NCBI GenBank assembly: GCA_934101175.1
Contig: CAKOQC010000001.1
Location: 316,350 to 380,349 of the forward strand
Direction: 5' to 3'
DNA length: 64,000 nucleotides
Origin: RUG705 sp934101175
GTDB lineage: Bacteria > Bacillota_I > Bacilli_A > RF39 > UBA660
Positions 26,060 to 34,933 of this stretch are shown piece by piece (position 1 is the first letter of the stretch; every line of letters starts with the position of its first letter). The position numbers and the translations under genes are program-made. The notes under the pieces were generated by a model, which did not search any database, had not been told where the DNA came from, and worked only from the letters and a program-made list of their open reading frames with translations.

Positions 26060-27880
26060 TTAAGCATTTTTCTTAGCATCGAATTTCTTACGTTGTTCTG
26101 TATTTAATATTTTCTTTCTAAGTCTTAAGTAATGTGGTGTAACTTCAAGAAGTTCATCAGAATTAATATAATCTAGACAATACTCTAGTGTTATTGGTCT
26201 AGGTCTTTTTAATACTACTGTATGATCTGATCCAGCAGCACGTGTATTTGTTAATTGTTTTCCTTTAACTACATTAACTGCTAAATCATTTTCACGATTA
26301 CATTCTCCTACTATCATACCCTCGTATACTTCATCTCCTGGTAAAATAAACATTGTACCACGATCTTCCAAATTACCAATAGCATAAGCAGTAGCTTTAC
26401 CATTTTCCATAGATACTAATACTCCTAGTTTTCTTTCCCCTACATTAATATCTTCTACTGGTAAGAATTCTTTAAAACTATGATTTAGTATTCCATATCC
26501 TTTTGTCATAGTCATAAAATCAGTTGTAAATCCTATAAGTCCACGTGATGGAATAGTATAATTTAATCTAACTAAGTTATTAACATTAGTCATATTTTCC
26601 ATCTTAGCACCACGAAGTCCTAAAGCTTCAATAACATTACCAACAGATTCTTCTGGTACTTCTATTTGTACATCTTCATAAGGTTCACACTTAATTCCAT
26701 CTATTTCTTTAATAATAACTTCTGGTTTAGATACTTGAAGTTCATATCCTTCTCTTCTAAGATTTTCTATTAATATAGATAAGTGTAATTCTCCACGTCC
26801 AGATACTACCCAAGAATCTTGTCCTGCTGTTTCTACTTTTAAAGATACATCTCTTTGTGTTTCACGATATAATCTTTCTTCTATCTTTCTTGCTGTAACA
26901 AATTCCCCATCTCTTCCTACAAAAGGACTATCATTAGTCATAAATGTCATCTTTAATGTAGGTTCATCTATTCTAAGAATAGGTAATGCTTCATGTTCTC
27001 CTACTTCACAAACAGTCTCTCCTACTGATATATCTGGAAGTCCTGCTATTGCAACTATATCTCCTGCATGAGCTTCCTTTATTTCTATTCTCTTAAGTCC
27101 TAAAAATCCAAATAATTTTTGTATTCTAAATTGTTTTATTGTTCCATCTAATCTAATACAAGAAACCATTTCATTCTCTTTAATAGTTCCTGCCTTAACA
27201 CAACCTACTCCAATACGTCCTACAAATTCGTTATAATCAAGTAAAGCTGGTTGGAATTTTAATTTATCATTAACATTTGCTTTAGGAGCTGGTATTTCAT
27301 TAACTATTAAATCAAATATACAAGAATAATCTTCTGATTGTGTACTTAAATCTGGACTTAAAGATGCCGTTCCATTTAAAGCAGATATATATGCTACTTT
27401 AAAGTCTAATTGTTCATCAGTAGCCCCTAGTTCTATAAATAAATCTATTACTTCATCTACTACTGCTTGAAGTCTTGCTGTAGGTTTATCTACTTTATTA
27501 ATAACTACTATTGGTTTAACATTTGCTTCTAATGCTTTCTTTAAAACAAATCTTGTTTGAGGCATAGTACCTTCATAAGCATCTACTAATAGTAATACTC
27601 CATCAACCATATTCATTATTCTTTCTACTTCTCCTCCAAAATCAGCATGTCCTGGAGTATCTAGAATATTAATCTTATAATCTTTATAATGAATTGCTGT
27701 AGGTTTAGCTAAGATAGTAATTCCTCTTTCTCTTTCTATATCATTAGAGTCCATTGCTCTAACTTCTACTTGTTCATTATCTCTAAAAGTTCCTGATTTT
27801 TGTAATAATTTATCTACTAAAGTTGTTTTACCATGGTCTACGTGTGCTATAATTGCGATATTTCTAATTTTTTCATTCAT
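26060..27880 (-). CDS. typA: translational GTPase TypA/BipA
   Basis: About 606 residues. The ATG at 27880 gives MNEKIRNIAIIAHVDHGKTTL, matching the family start; the upstream in-frame GTG lies within the ribosome site. G-domain motifs are AHVDHGKT, DTPGHADF and NKVDKP, followed by the C-terminal GRGELHLSIL and the TypA-specific tail. It is a ribosome-associated GTPase involved in assembly and stress adaptation. Confidence 0.96.
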   Translation of the reverse strand: MNEKIRNIAIIAHVDHGKTTLVDKLLQKSGTFRDNEQVEVRAMDSNDIERERGITILAKPTAIHYKDYKINILDTPGHADFGGEVERIMNMVDGVLLLVDAYEGTMPQTRFVLKKALEANVKPIVVINKVDKPTARLQAVVDEVIDLFIELGATDEQLDFKVAYISALNGTASLSPDLSTQSEDYSCIFDLIVNEIPAPKANVNDKLKFQPALLDYNEFVGRIGVGCVKAGTIKENEMVSCIRLDGTIKQFRIQKLFGFLGLKRIEIKEAHAGDIVAIAGLPDISVGETVCEVGEHEALPILRIDEPTLKMTFMTNDSPFVGRDGEFVTARKIEERLYRETQRDVSLKVETAGQDSWVVSGRGELHLSILIENLRREGYELQVSKPEVIIKEIDGIKCEPYEDVQIEVPEESVGNVIEALGLRGAKMENMTNVNNLVRLNYTIPSRGLIGFTTDFMTMTKGYGILNHSFKEFLPVEDINVGERKLGVLVSMENGKATAYAIGNLEDRGTMFILPGDEVYEGMIVGECNRENDLAVNVVKGKQLTNTRAAGSDHTVVLKRPRPITLEYCLDYINSDELLEVTPHYLRLRKKILNTEQRKKFDAKKNA

Positions 27881-27914
27881 TAGTTCCACTTCCCTTTTCT
27901 TTTCACAAGGTATA

Positions 27915-27943
27915 ATTATATGACAAAATATCTAAAAATACAA
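27915..27943 (-). promoter_or_regulatory. promoter for typA
   Basis: On the minus strand TTGTAT (27943-27938), a 17-bp spacer and TATAAT (27920-27915), 35 bp upstream of the start. Confidence 0.65.
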
Positions 27944-27983
27944 GAAAAATCTTTCTTTTTCTCTATATTTCAGAAAATTTTCT

Positions 27984-28619
27984 CTATTTATTAATTTTAA
28001 ATCTATTATCATATACTGGTTTATAACTTAATCTATGGTATTTACATATTCCATATTGTTTAATTGCTTCAAGATGTTTCTTTGTTCCATATCCTTTATT
28101 ATTTTTAAGATCATACATTGGATATTCTTTATCCATTTCATATAACATATGGTCTCTTGTTACTTTAGCTATTACTGATGCTGCTGATATTGTCACGCTA
28201 AGAAAATCTCCTTTTATTATTGATTTAGTAGGTATATCTATATCAAGTGGCATAGCATCTATCAAGATATATTCAGGTCTAGGTTCTAACTTCCTAATAG
28301 CGTCTTTCATTGCTTCCTTAGTAGCCTCATAAATATTTATCTCATCTATTCTCTTCTCATCTATTATTCCTATTCCTATAGCTATCGCTTTCTCTTTTAT
28401 TATTTTATAAAATAATTCTCTCTTCTTCTCAGATAGTTTCTTAGAATCTGTAAGTCCTTCTAAATAAAAATCATGTGGTAAAATAACTGCTGCTGCTACT
28501 ACCGGTCCTATTAAAGGCCCTCTTCCTACCTCATCTACTCCTGCTACTAATCCTATTCCTTCATTCCATAATTCATGTTCATATTTATAATTATCTATTT
28601 CTTCTTTTATCTTCTTCAT
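27984..28619 (-). CDS. rnhB: ribonuclease HII
   Basis: About 211 residues; the ATG at 28619 is preferred over an in-frame GTG three codons upstream. The N-terminal GVDEVGRGPLIGPVVAAA contains the catalytic Asp-Glu pair, with ILIDAMPLD and a basic KYHRLSYKP tail. It removes RNA from RNA-DNA hybrids and single ribonucleotides. A good promoter sits directly upstream at 28640-28668. Confidence 0.95.
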   Translation of the reverse strand: MKKIKEEIDNYKYEHELWNEGIGLVAGVDEVGRGPLIGPVVAAAVILPHDFYLEGLTDSKKLSEKKRELFYKIIKEKAIAIGIGIIDEKRIDEINIYEATKEAMKDAIRKLEPRPEYILIDAMPLDIDIPTKSIIKGDFLSVTISAASVIAKVTRDHMLYEMDKEYPMYDLKNNKGYGTKKHLEAIKQYGICKYHRLSYKPVYDNRFKINK

Positions 28620-28639
28620 AATACTCACTCTCTTCTATA

Positions 28640-28668
28640 ATTATAAAAGAAAAAGAATAATAATGCAA
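28640..28668 (-). promoter_or_regulatory. promoter for rnhB
   Basis: On the minus strand TTGCAT (28668-28663), a 17-bp spacer and TATAAT (28645-28640), about 20 bp before the ATG. Confidence 0.7.
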
Positions 28669-28730
28669 TTACTCTTTAAAAGAAATTATCTTTTGTAAGC
28701 ATTAATAATTTATGTTATTGTATTCTAAAA

Positions 28731-28782
28731 AAAGAAAGACAATTTATAAACTTGATAATACAAGTATATATTGTTTTTCTTT
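28731..28782 (-). terminator. long imperfect terminator hairpin downstream of the 32-aa ORF
   Basis: A roughly 22-bp stem with a few mismatches (AAAGAAAGACAAT... / ...ATTGTTTTTCTTT), a 6-nt loop, and a T-run on the minus strand. Confidence 0.6.
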
Positions 28783-28801
28783 TATACTTCATTAGTTTTA
28801 A

Positions 28802-28900
28802 TTATTCTTCTTTAATATCAAGATAACTTCTTAGTTTAACATATGATATATTATCTATCATATCATCTATCATATCATCCAATAGTATATAATCTGGCAT
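28802..28900 (-). CDS. possible 32-aa acidic protein
   Basis: The frame MPDYILLDDMIDDMIDN...DIKEE has AAAGGAG spaced 8 nt from its ATG and ends before a terminator hairpin. The DNA carries a short tandem repeat that yields DDMIDDMID. It lies after the sigG-PRC-barrel pair in the same direction. No homology can be recalled; coding status rests on the ribosome site and position. Confidence 0.45.
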   Translation of the reverse strand: MPDYILLDDMIDDMIDNISYVKLRSYLDIKEE

Positions 28901-28971
28901 TATCTTATCTCCTTTACTTTATTAGATAATACCACAATATTTTTATTTTGTAATAAATTCGACAAAACTAG

Positions 28972-29196
28972 TTATTTATTTCTCGTATCTACTAGTATTA
29001 TGTCATCTCCTATTTTAACTATTTGTCCCCATGTTATATTATATTCTTCTCTACTAAATCTTCTTCCTCTTCTCTCTTCTAATACTAAAGTTTTAATATA
29101 GCCTTTCTCATCTACTACTACATCTACTATTATTCCTATTCTCTTTCCATTTGATATATTAACTATTTCTTTTAATTGTAAATCTGATAATCGCAT
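28972..29196 (-). CDS. YlmC/YmxH-type PRC-barrel protein
   Basis: 74 residues: MRLSDLQLKEIVNISNGKRIG...WGQIVKIGDDIILV is the PRC-barrel pattern of the YlmC/YmxH family, which is commonly found next to sporulation sigma factor genes. It follows sigG by 23 bp in the same direction, which matches that known neighbourhood. Its function is not established. Confidence 0.85.
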   Translation of the reverse strand: MRLSDLQLKEIVNISNGKRIGIIVDVVVDEKGYIKTLVLEERRGRRFSREEYNITWGQIVKIGDDIILVDTRNK

Positions 29197-29219
29197 TATA
29201 TCACCTAATTAAATATATT

Positions 29220-29993
29220 CTATTTAATTAATTTCTTGATATTTGTAATAGCATTTTTTTCAATTCTTGATATCTGAGCCTGACTAATTCCAAGTTCACT
29301 AGCAATCTCCATTTGTGTCTTTCCTATTAAAAATCTATCTCTTAGTATCTGTAATTCTCTTACTTTTAGCTTTTCCATAGCTCTTTCTATTGCTAATCTT
29401 ATATCTTTATCATATTCTTCTTTAGGCATTGATAGTTGGTCACACAAATATATAGTGTCTCCTCCATCATTATATATTGGTTCATACATACTAACTGGTT
29501 CTTTTAATGAATTAATTGCATTAGCTATTTCATATTCTGATACTCCTAAATATTTTGCTACTTCACTATCAGTAGGCACTTTTCCATCTAATGTCATTAA
29601 TTCTTCTTTTAGTTTTATTACTTTATGAGCCAAATCTTTAACACTTCTAGATATTCTCAAAGAAATATTATCTCTAATATATCTTTTCATCTCTCCTATT
29701 ATTAATGGACATGCATATGTTGACAAGGTTACATTATAATTCATATCAAAATTATCTATTGCTTTAACTAGTCCAACACATCCTACTTGAAATAAATCAT
29801 CTAAATTATCTACTTTATTATTATATTTCTTAAGTATAGACAATACTAATTTTAAATTTCCTTTAATTAAATCCTCTCTTGCAAATTTATCTCCCTGCTT
29901 CATCTTTATAAATAACTCTTTATTTTCTTCATTAGATAATGCTTTTAAACTACTAGTATTAATACCACATATCTCTACTTTGTATCTCGCCAT
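29220..29993 (-). CDS. sigG: forespore RNA polymerase sigma factor SigG
   Basis: 257 residues. The N-terminal KVEICGINTS, DDLFQVGCVGL, LSTYACPLIIGEM and the C-terminal QMEIASELGISQAQISRIEK closely follow sigma-G of Bacillus. SigG directs late forespore transcription after engulfment. Its presence suggests that the organism descends from, or still is, an endospore former. No other sporulation sigma gene is in the window, and sigE, which often precedes sigG, is absent here. Confidence 0.93.
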   Translation of the reverse strand: MARYKVEICGINTSSLKALSNEENKELFIKMKQGDKFAREDLIKGNLKLVLSILKKYNNKVDNLDDLFQVGCVGLVKAIDNFDMNYNVTLSTYACPLIIGEMKRYIRDNISLRISRSVKDLAHKVIKLKEELMTLDGKVPTDSEVAKYLGVSEYEIANAINSLKEPVSMYEPIYNDGGDTIYLCDQLSMPKEEYDKDIRLAIERAMEKLKVRELQILRDRFLIGKTQMEIASELGISQAQISRIEKNAITNIKKLIK

Positions 29994-30045
29994 ATTTCTT
30001 TCCTTTCACATCTATATTGATATAAAAAGAAAGAAATTAAACAAA

Positions 30046-30558
30046 TTATTTAATATCTTTCTTTAATAAGTCTATAATAAGACACATTTCATGATACATA
30101 ATAGGATTAATAGGGTCTAGAGTAATTGTTTTGTTTATTGTTTCTTCAAAACTTTCTAGAGGAATATACTCTGTATGATAATTACCTTTCATTTCATAAA
30201 TATCTAGGTTAGTTTTTGTTACATCTGGCACATAAGAACCATTAAAATAATAGTAATATATTAAATTTAAACGATTTTTACCAGTATTACGGTAATTTTT
30301 AGAATAATTCTTAATAAGAGCAAATGGTGTGGGAATATTAGAAAGCTCAATACCAGTCTCTTCCTTTACTTCACGTATAAGACCAGTAGTTAAATCTTCT
30401 TTCGGATTTAAGTGTCCTCCAGGAAATTGATAAGTATTATAGCATTTTCCTAAAAGAATTTCATTCTTATTATTAATGATAATAGCTTTTAAACGAATAA
30501 CAGTCTCATCAATAGATGATTCTTTTATATTATCTTTATTATATATAATTTCCTTCAT
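30046..30558 (-). CDS. Nudix hydrolase
   Basis: 170 residues. The Nudix box GX5EX7REUXEEXGU is complete (GGHLNPKEDLTTGL then REVKEETGIEL). Enzymes of this family hydrolyse nucleoside diphosphate derivatives; substrate cannot be deduced. It starts 12 bp after the thermonuclease gene and precedes sigG. Confidence 0.9.
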   Translation of the reverse strand: MKEIIYNKDNIKESSIDETVIRLKAIIINNKNEILLGKCYNTYQFPGGHLNPKEDLTTGLIREVKEETGIELSNIPTPFALIKNYSKNYRNTGKNRLNLIYYYYFNGSYVPDVTKTNLDIYEMKGNYHTEYIPLESFEETINKTITLDPINPIMYHEMCLIIDLLKKDIK

Positions 30559-30570
30559 ACATTCCTCATT

Positions 30571-31212
30571 TTAATATGTTTTTAATTTTTTCTTAGCTTT
30601 CTTCTTAATTGATTTATCTCCCACAAAAGTAATAACTAAAAGTAATACTACAATCATTATAATATCTATCATACTATAATCTTTATTCTCACTATTATTA
30701 GTAGTATCATCTGTACTCATTACACTACCCTGATAATTACTAGCTGCTTCAGTATCCCATATTCCTATTCCTTTAGCAGATGCTATTTCTTGCTTTTCTT
30801 GTAATCTTTTTGTATACTTATAATCCCCATATAAATAAGCTACTTTAGCATATCCATTTTCTACTAAGTCTTCTTGAAGTAAATTACCATCTACAAATAC
30901 CCATGCTAATAATCTATCATACTTATCCATCTTATCACTATTATCATCATATTCAAGTTCTATCTCTTTAGCCTTAGTAATCTTATTACAAGTATAATCA
31001 CTAGCTTCTTTTCCGTAGTATTCTACTCCCTTCTTAGGATGTACACTCTCAGGTGTATCTATTGCTAACATTCTAACAGTATATTCTTTATTATCTATTG
31101 ATACCTTTATTGTATCCCCATCAACACACTTCAAAAATTCTACTTTATCATTAGCAAACACATAATTTATTCCACAAAAAAATATACTCAATATAATCAT
31201 TAACTTCTTCAC
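30571..31212 (-). CDS. secreted or anchored thermonuclease (SNase family)
   Basis: 213 residues. A signal peptide (residues 1-20) is followed by the SNase domain: CVDGDTIKV, VRMLAIDTPE, YGKEASDYT, DKYDRLLAWVFVDG and LVENGYAKVAYL carry the catalytic Arg, Glu and Arg positions. A linker and a C-terminal membrane helix (about residues 180-197) with a Lys-rich end suggest anchoring at the outer face of the membrane. It degrades extracellular DNA or RNA. Confidence 0.92.
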   Translation of the reverse strand: MKKLMIILSIFFCGINYVFANDKVEFLKCVDGDTIKVSIDNKEYTVRMLAIDTPESVHPKKGVEYYGKEASDYTCNKITKAKEIELEYDDNSDKMDKYDRLLAWVFVDGNLLQEDLVENGYAKVAYLYGDYKYTKRLQEKQEIASAKGIGIWDTEAASNYQGSVMSTDDTTNNSENKDYSMIDIIMIVVLLLVITFVGDKSIKKKAKKKLKTY

Positions 31213-31251
31213 TACAATTACCTCACTATATTAAGTATATCATAAAATTAT

Positions 31252-31680
31252 CTATAAAATAAACATTAAGTTAAGTATTCCTGCTATTATTAACCATATC
31301 AAGTATGGAATTTGTAAATTACCTGCCGTCTTACTAACCATTCTAAACTTATCTATCATTATTATTACCAATATCATTAATAGTATTATCCAAATAAATG
31401 CTAATAAGAATGCCCTAAAAGTAAAGAATATAATTACCCATAAATAATTAACTATAAGTTGTATTATATATACTCTAGGTATATATCCTAATTCATTATA
31501 TACTATATAAGAAGATATTCCCATTAAAGTATATAATATTGTCCATACTATTGGAAATATATAACTAGGTAAAATACTATCTATATTACTTCCTTTAACC
31601 ACTAATAACCCTAAGATAGTTCCTATTATTATTGGTATTAATATAAATATTGCTAATAGTTTATAATTAATTTTCTTCAT
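31252..31680 (-). CDS. TspO/MBR family membrane protein
   Basis: 142 residues with five membrane helices, the TspO layout, and the PIVWTILYTLMGISSYIVY segment typical of the family. TspO proteins bind porphyrins and related ligands. It lacks several of the family's usual Trp residues, so ligand binding is uncertain. It stands between thermonuclease and the DHHW gene, with separate ribosome sites. Confidence 0.85.
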   Translation of the reverse strand: MKKINYKLLAIFILIPIIIGTILGLLVVKGSNIDSILPSYIFPIVWTILYTLMGISSYIVYNELGYIPRVYIIQLIVNYLWVIIFFTFRAFLLAFIWIILLMILVIIMIDKFRMVSKTAGNLQIPYLIWLIIAGILNLMFIL

Positions 31681-31745
31681 ATCTATCTCCTTCTAAAGAT
31701 TAATTATCTCTATTAGTATTATATGTCTATATTTATTAATTATAA

Positions 31746-32831
31746 TTATTTAATTGAAGAACTATCATTTATAAGTAATGTACTATATATAAATAAAATA
31801 TCTTTATCTATAAAGTCTATATAATTATTAAGTATTCTAGGATTAACATATCTTGTATCTATCAAGGTTATTTTTTTATATCCAGATATAAGTAATGGTG
31901 CTAAACTACTTCCAAATGAATCTCTAAACATAATTAACTCTTTATCAATATTGCTATTATTATTAGTAATTGTTATTATTGGTACACTTCCTGATAGATA
32001 AATATCATATTTATCAAGACTATTTATTTTTGACATATCATATATACTACTATAACTATTAGTAAGATAATTATATCCATAAGCCGTATTAATATCTTTA
32101 TTTTTAATTATCTTAATAGTGTCTTTTATTTTCTTATTATTAGGTATTCTTGATGCATAGGTTCCTTCAAAATCTATTATCTCTTCTTCTATATATTTAT
32201 CATCTATCTCTATATTCATATAATTAGCTATCTTAGAAGCTACTTTAAATAATCTTTCTTCTTTCCAATGCTGATCTGTCTTATAATAATCATCTAATTC
32301 AAGTTCCCTAAATATATCTATATAATTAGCACCATCTATTTTACTTATAAAGTTATCTCTAAGTAAATCATAATCTAATTTTAAATTTCCATCATTAACA
32401 AAATAATTCTTATCAGGAATAATTGATATATATATCTTATTACTATTATCTAAATAAGTATCTTTAATATTATTAATCTTTCTTGCTAAAGATCTAACTG
32501 AACTATCATTAAGAGGATATATCTGTTCGATAATATAGTCATTATATATATATAAATTATGATAATTCTTATATATATTTAAATCAATATTAGCTTTAAG
32601 TAATCTAAATCCATCTCTATTATAAAACTGATCAGTACTATACTTATCAAACTTCTTCATAAATGTCCCATCTACTATATTACTTAAAGCTAATCCAGGA
32701 AATTGTTCAAGCTTTCTTCTTTCTGTTATTGATACCTCACAATCTTTCTTAATAATATTAATAAACATCATGATAATAAGAAAACTTGGAATAATTATTA
32801 CAACAATTATATCTTTTAATCTATTATTCAT
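31746..32831 (-). CDS. DHHW/AlgJ-type SGNH-like accessory protein
   Basis: 361 residues. One N-terminal membrane helix (about residues 8-27) is followed by an extracytoplasmic domain. YYKTDQHWKEE is the DxHW signature of DHHW/AlgX-like acyl-transfer partners, and IMFRDSFGSSLAPLL carries the serine nucleophile region. Such proteins work with an MBOAT protein to transfer acyl groups to surface polysaccharide. The MBOAT gene lies 9 bp upstream in the same operon. Confidence 0.88.
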   Translation of the reverse strand: MNNRLKDIIVVIIIPSFLIIMMFINIIKKDCEVSITERRKLEQFPGLALSNIVDGTFMKKFDKYSTDQFYNRDGFRLLKANIDLNIYKNYHNLYIYNDYIIEQIYPLNDSSVRSLARKINNIKDTYLDNSNKIYISIIPDKNYFVNDGNLKLDYDLLRDNFISKIDGANYIDIFRELELDDYYKTDQHWKEERLFKVASKIANYMNIEIDDKYIEEEIIDFEGTYASRIPNNKKIKDTIKIIKNKDINTAYGYNYLTNSYSSIYDMSKINSLDKYDIYLSGSVPIITITNNNSNIDKELIMFRDSFGSSLAPLLISGYKKITLIDTRYVNPRILNNYIDFIDKDILFIYSTLLINDSSSIK

Positions 32832-32840
32832 TTTTCCTCC

Positions 32841-34232
32841 TTAGAACCTAAAATATAAAAATGGATTATATGATGAATCTATTAAATATGCGGTTACTAT
32901 CACTAGTAGTAATAATAAAAATACTGGTTCTAATATATTTAATATCTTGCTAATACTCTTATTCTTACCTATCTTTATATAAATATTCTTAATAAGTGGT
33001 GTTACTCCAAATAAAGAAACTATTAAAAGTGGTAAATAACTTTTTAAATAATAAATTACTCCCTCATCTATAAACATTTCTGCTCTAAATAAATTATTGA
33101 TTGTAAGTAATGCCCCGTTCATACTATCAGCACTAAATATAATAAAACTAATAAGTACTATAAATAAAGTATATATACATCTAAATACTCCTGGTATCTT
33201 TTCTAAATATTTCTTTACAAAAAGTTTCTCTATCAATAAAAGTATTCCAAAATATAATCCCCAAATAATAAAATTCCAACTAGCCCCATGCCAAAGACCT
33301 GTTAATGCCCATACTATAAGTATATTTCTAATAAGAATACCATTTCCTCTTCTACTACCACCAAGTGGTATATATACATAATCTCTAAACCATGAGCCAA
33401 GTGAAATATGCCATCTTCTCCAAAACTCTGTAATGCTCTTAGACATATACGGATAATCAAAGTTCTCTAAAAAATGAAAACCAAATATTCTTCCTAATCC
33501 AATAGCCATATCAGAATAAGCCGAAAAATCAAAATATATTTGCATCATATAACTAATGGCTTTTAACCAAGTAGCTACAATCGTTACACTAACACTACTA
33601 TCAAGAATATTAACAAGTTCTCCTAAAGAATTAGCAATAATTACCTTCTTAGCTAGTCCTATAATAAAACGTCTAAATCCATAAGAAACATCTTCTAACT
33701 TTTCATCTCTTTTATCTAACTCTTTATTAATATCTTTATATCTCACAATAGGTCCTGCTATAAGTTGTGGAAATAAAGTTACATAAGTAGCTAACTTCAA
33801 AATATTTTCCTGTGGTTTCACTTCTTTTCTATATACATCTACCAAATAACTAATTATTTGAAAAGTATAAAAAGATATACCTATAGGCATAACTATATTT
33901 AATAAAGATATATGACTATTAAATATCTTATTAATATTAAGTATCAAAAAGTCAGTATATTTAAATATTCCTAATAACCCTATATGTATAATAAGTACTA
34001 CTATCAAAGTAATATCTTTATATTTACTATTCTTATCTATAATAATAGCCCCAAAATATGCTACTAGTATTTCTAATAACATTAAAAATACATATTTTGG
34101 TTCTCCATAAGCATAAAAGATAATTGAAAATATCAATAAGACTATATTTCTATATTTTTTAGGCATTATGAAATAAGTAATTAATACTAAAGGTAGAAAA
34201 TAATATAAAAACGGAATACTTGTAAATAACAT
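32841..34232 (-). CDS. MBOAT-family O-acyltransferase (AlgI/PatA-like)
   Basis: 463 residues with about ten membrane segments. Family markers are VMPIGISFYTFQIISY, FPQLIAGPIVRY, FWRRWHISLGSWFRDYVYIPLGG and ALTGLWHGASWNFIIWG, containing the catalytic His. It moves acyl groups across the membrane for O-acylation of a surface polymer. It is grouped with the DHHW and DUF4358 genes. Confidence 0.94.
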   Translation of the reverse strand: MLFTSIPFLYYFLPLVLITYFIMPKKYRNIVLLIFSIIFYAYGEPKYVFLMLLEILVAYFGAIIIDKNSKYKDITLIVVLIIHIGLLGIFKYTDFLILNINKIFNSHISLLNIVMPIGISFYTFQIISYLVDVYRKEVKPQENILKLATYVTLFPQLIAGPIVRYKDINKELDKRDEKLEDVSYGFRRFIIGLAKKVIIANSLGELVNILDSSVSVTIVATWLKAISYMMQIYFDFSAYSDMAIGLGRIFGFHFLENFDYPYMSKSITEFWRRWHISLGSWFRDYVYIPLGGSRRGNGILIRNILIVWALTGLWHGASWNFIIWGLYFGILLLIEKLFVKKYLEKIPGVFRCIYTLFIVLISFIIFSADSMNGALLTINNLFRAEMFIDEGVIYYLKSYLPLLIVSLFGVTPLIKNIYIKIGKNKSISKILNILEPVFLLLLLVIVTAYLIDSSYNPFLYFRF

Positions 34233-34301
34233 AACACATCTCCTTATAGTAATAAAACTCCCCTAAGGAAGTCTTATCCATTATTAATTTAATATTATAT
34301 T

Positions 34302-34871
34302 TTATCCTACTAATGATGGCATATTTAGGTCTCCACTTTCTCCTTCTTTATCAAGCGTCTTACCTATATTATTACCGACATATTTTTTAAATTCTTCATA
34401 AACTGGTTCTGCCCAATCATTAAATGCCATTACTGCAAATATTGTATTACCACTATTAGTAACGTATAATTTTTCTGCTGATACACATATCCAACGACTC
34501 ATATCAAGATTATTAAGTAATTCTTCTTTAATCTTTTCTACATTTACATTATCATCCACTCTTAACATAATTGCTAAATAAGCCTGTGAAGACATAAGTG
34601 GTTCTGATACTACTAACTCTTTTACTACACTAGGATCACTTAAATATGTATAAGATGCTACTAATTCTTTATCTGAAGTATCAATAGTAGTAACTTCTAA
34701 ACTAGGTAATGTATCTCCTAAATTCTTATTTATTGTCTTAAGTGCCACTTTCATATCTTTAGAAGTATCAAGTCCTGCTCCTTGCTTCTTATTATTATTT
34801 ATTATAATTATACTAGTAATTAAAACTATAACTATAACTGAAGCAATCAAAATAATTGTTTTCTTTTTCAT
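34302..34871 (-). CDS. DUF4358 lipoprotein-like/anchored protein
   Basis: 189 residues. A membrane anchor (about residues 5-24) is followed by a domain matching DUF4358: EPLMSSQAYLAIMLRV, VEKIKEELLNNLDMSRWICV and NSGNTIFAVMAF. This family is usually encoded next to MBOAT/DHHW pairs, exactly as here. A role in surface-polymer acylation is inferred from that association. Confidence 0.8.
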   Translation of the reverse strand: MKKKTIILIASVIVIVLITSIIIINNNKKQGAGLDTSKDMKVALKTINKNLGDTLPSLEVTTIDTSDKELVASYTYLSDPSVVKELVVSEPLMSSQAYLAIMLRVDDNVNVEKIKEELLNNLDMSRWICVSAEKLYVTNSGNTIFAVMAFNDWAEPVYEEFKKYVGNNIGKTLDKEGESGDLNMPSLVG

Positions 34872-34933
34872 ATCTATCTCCTCCTCATATGATAATTAGA
34901 TTATATCATATTATTTTTTTAAATCAAGTAACT

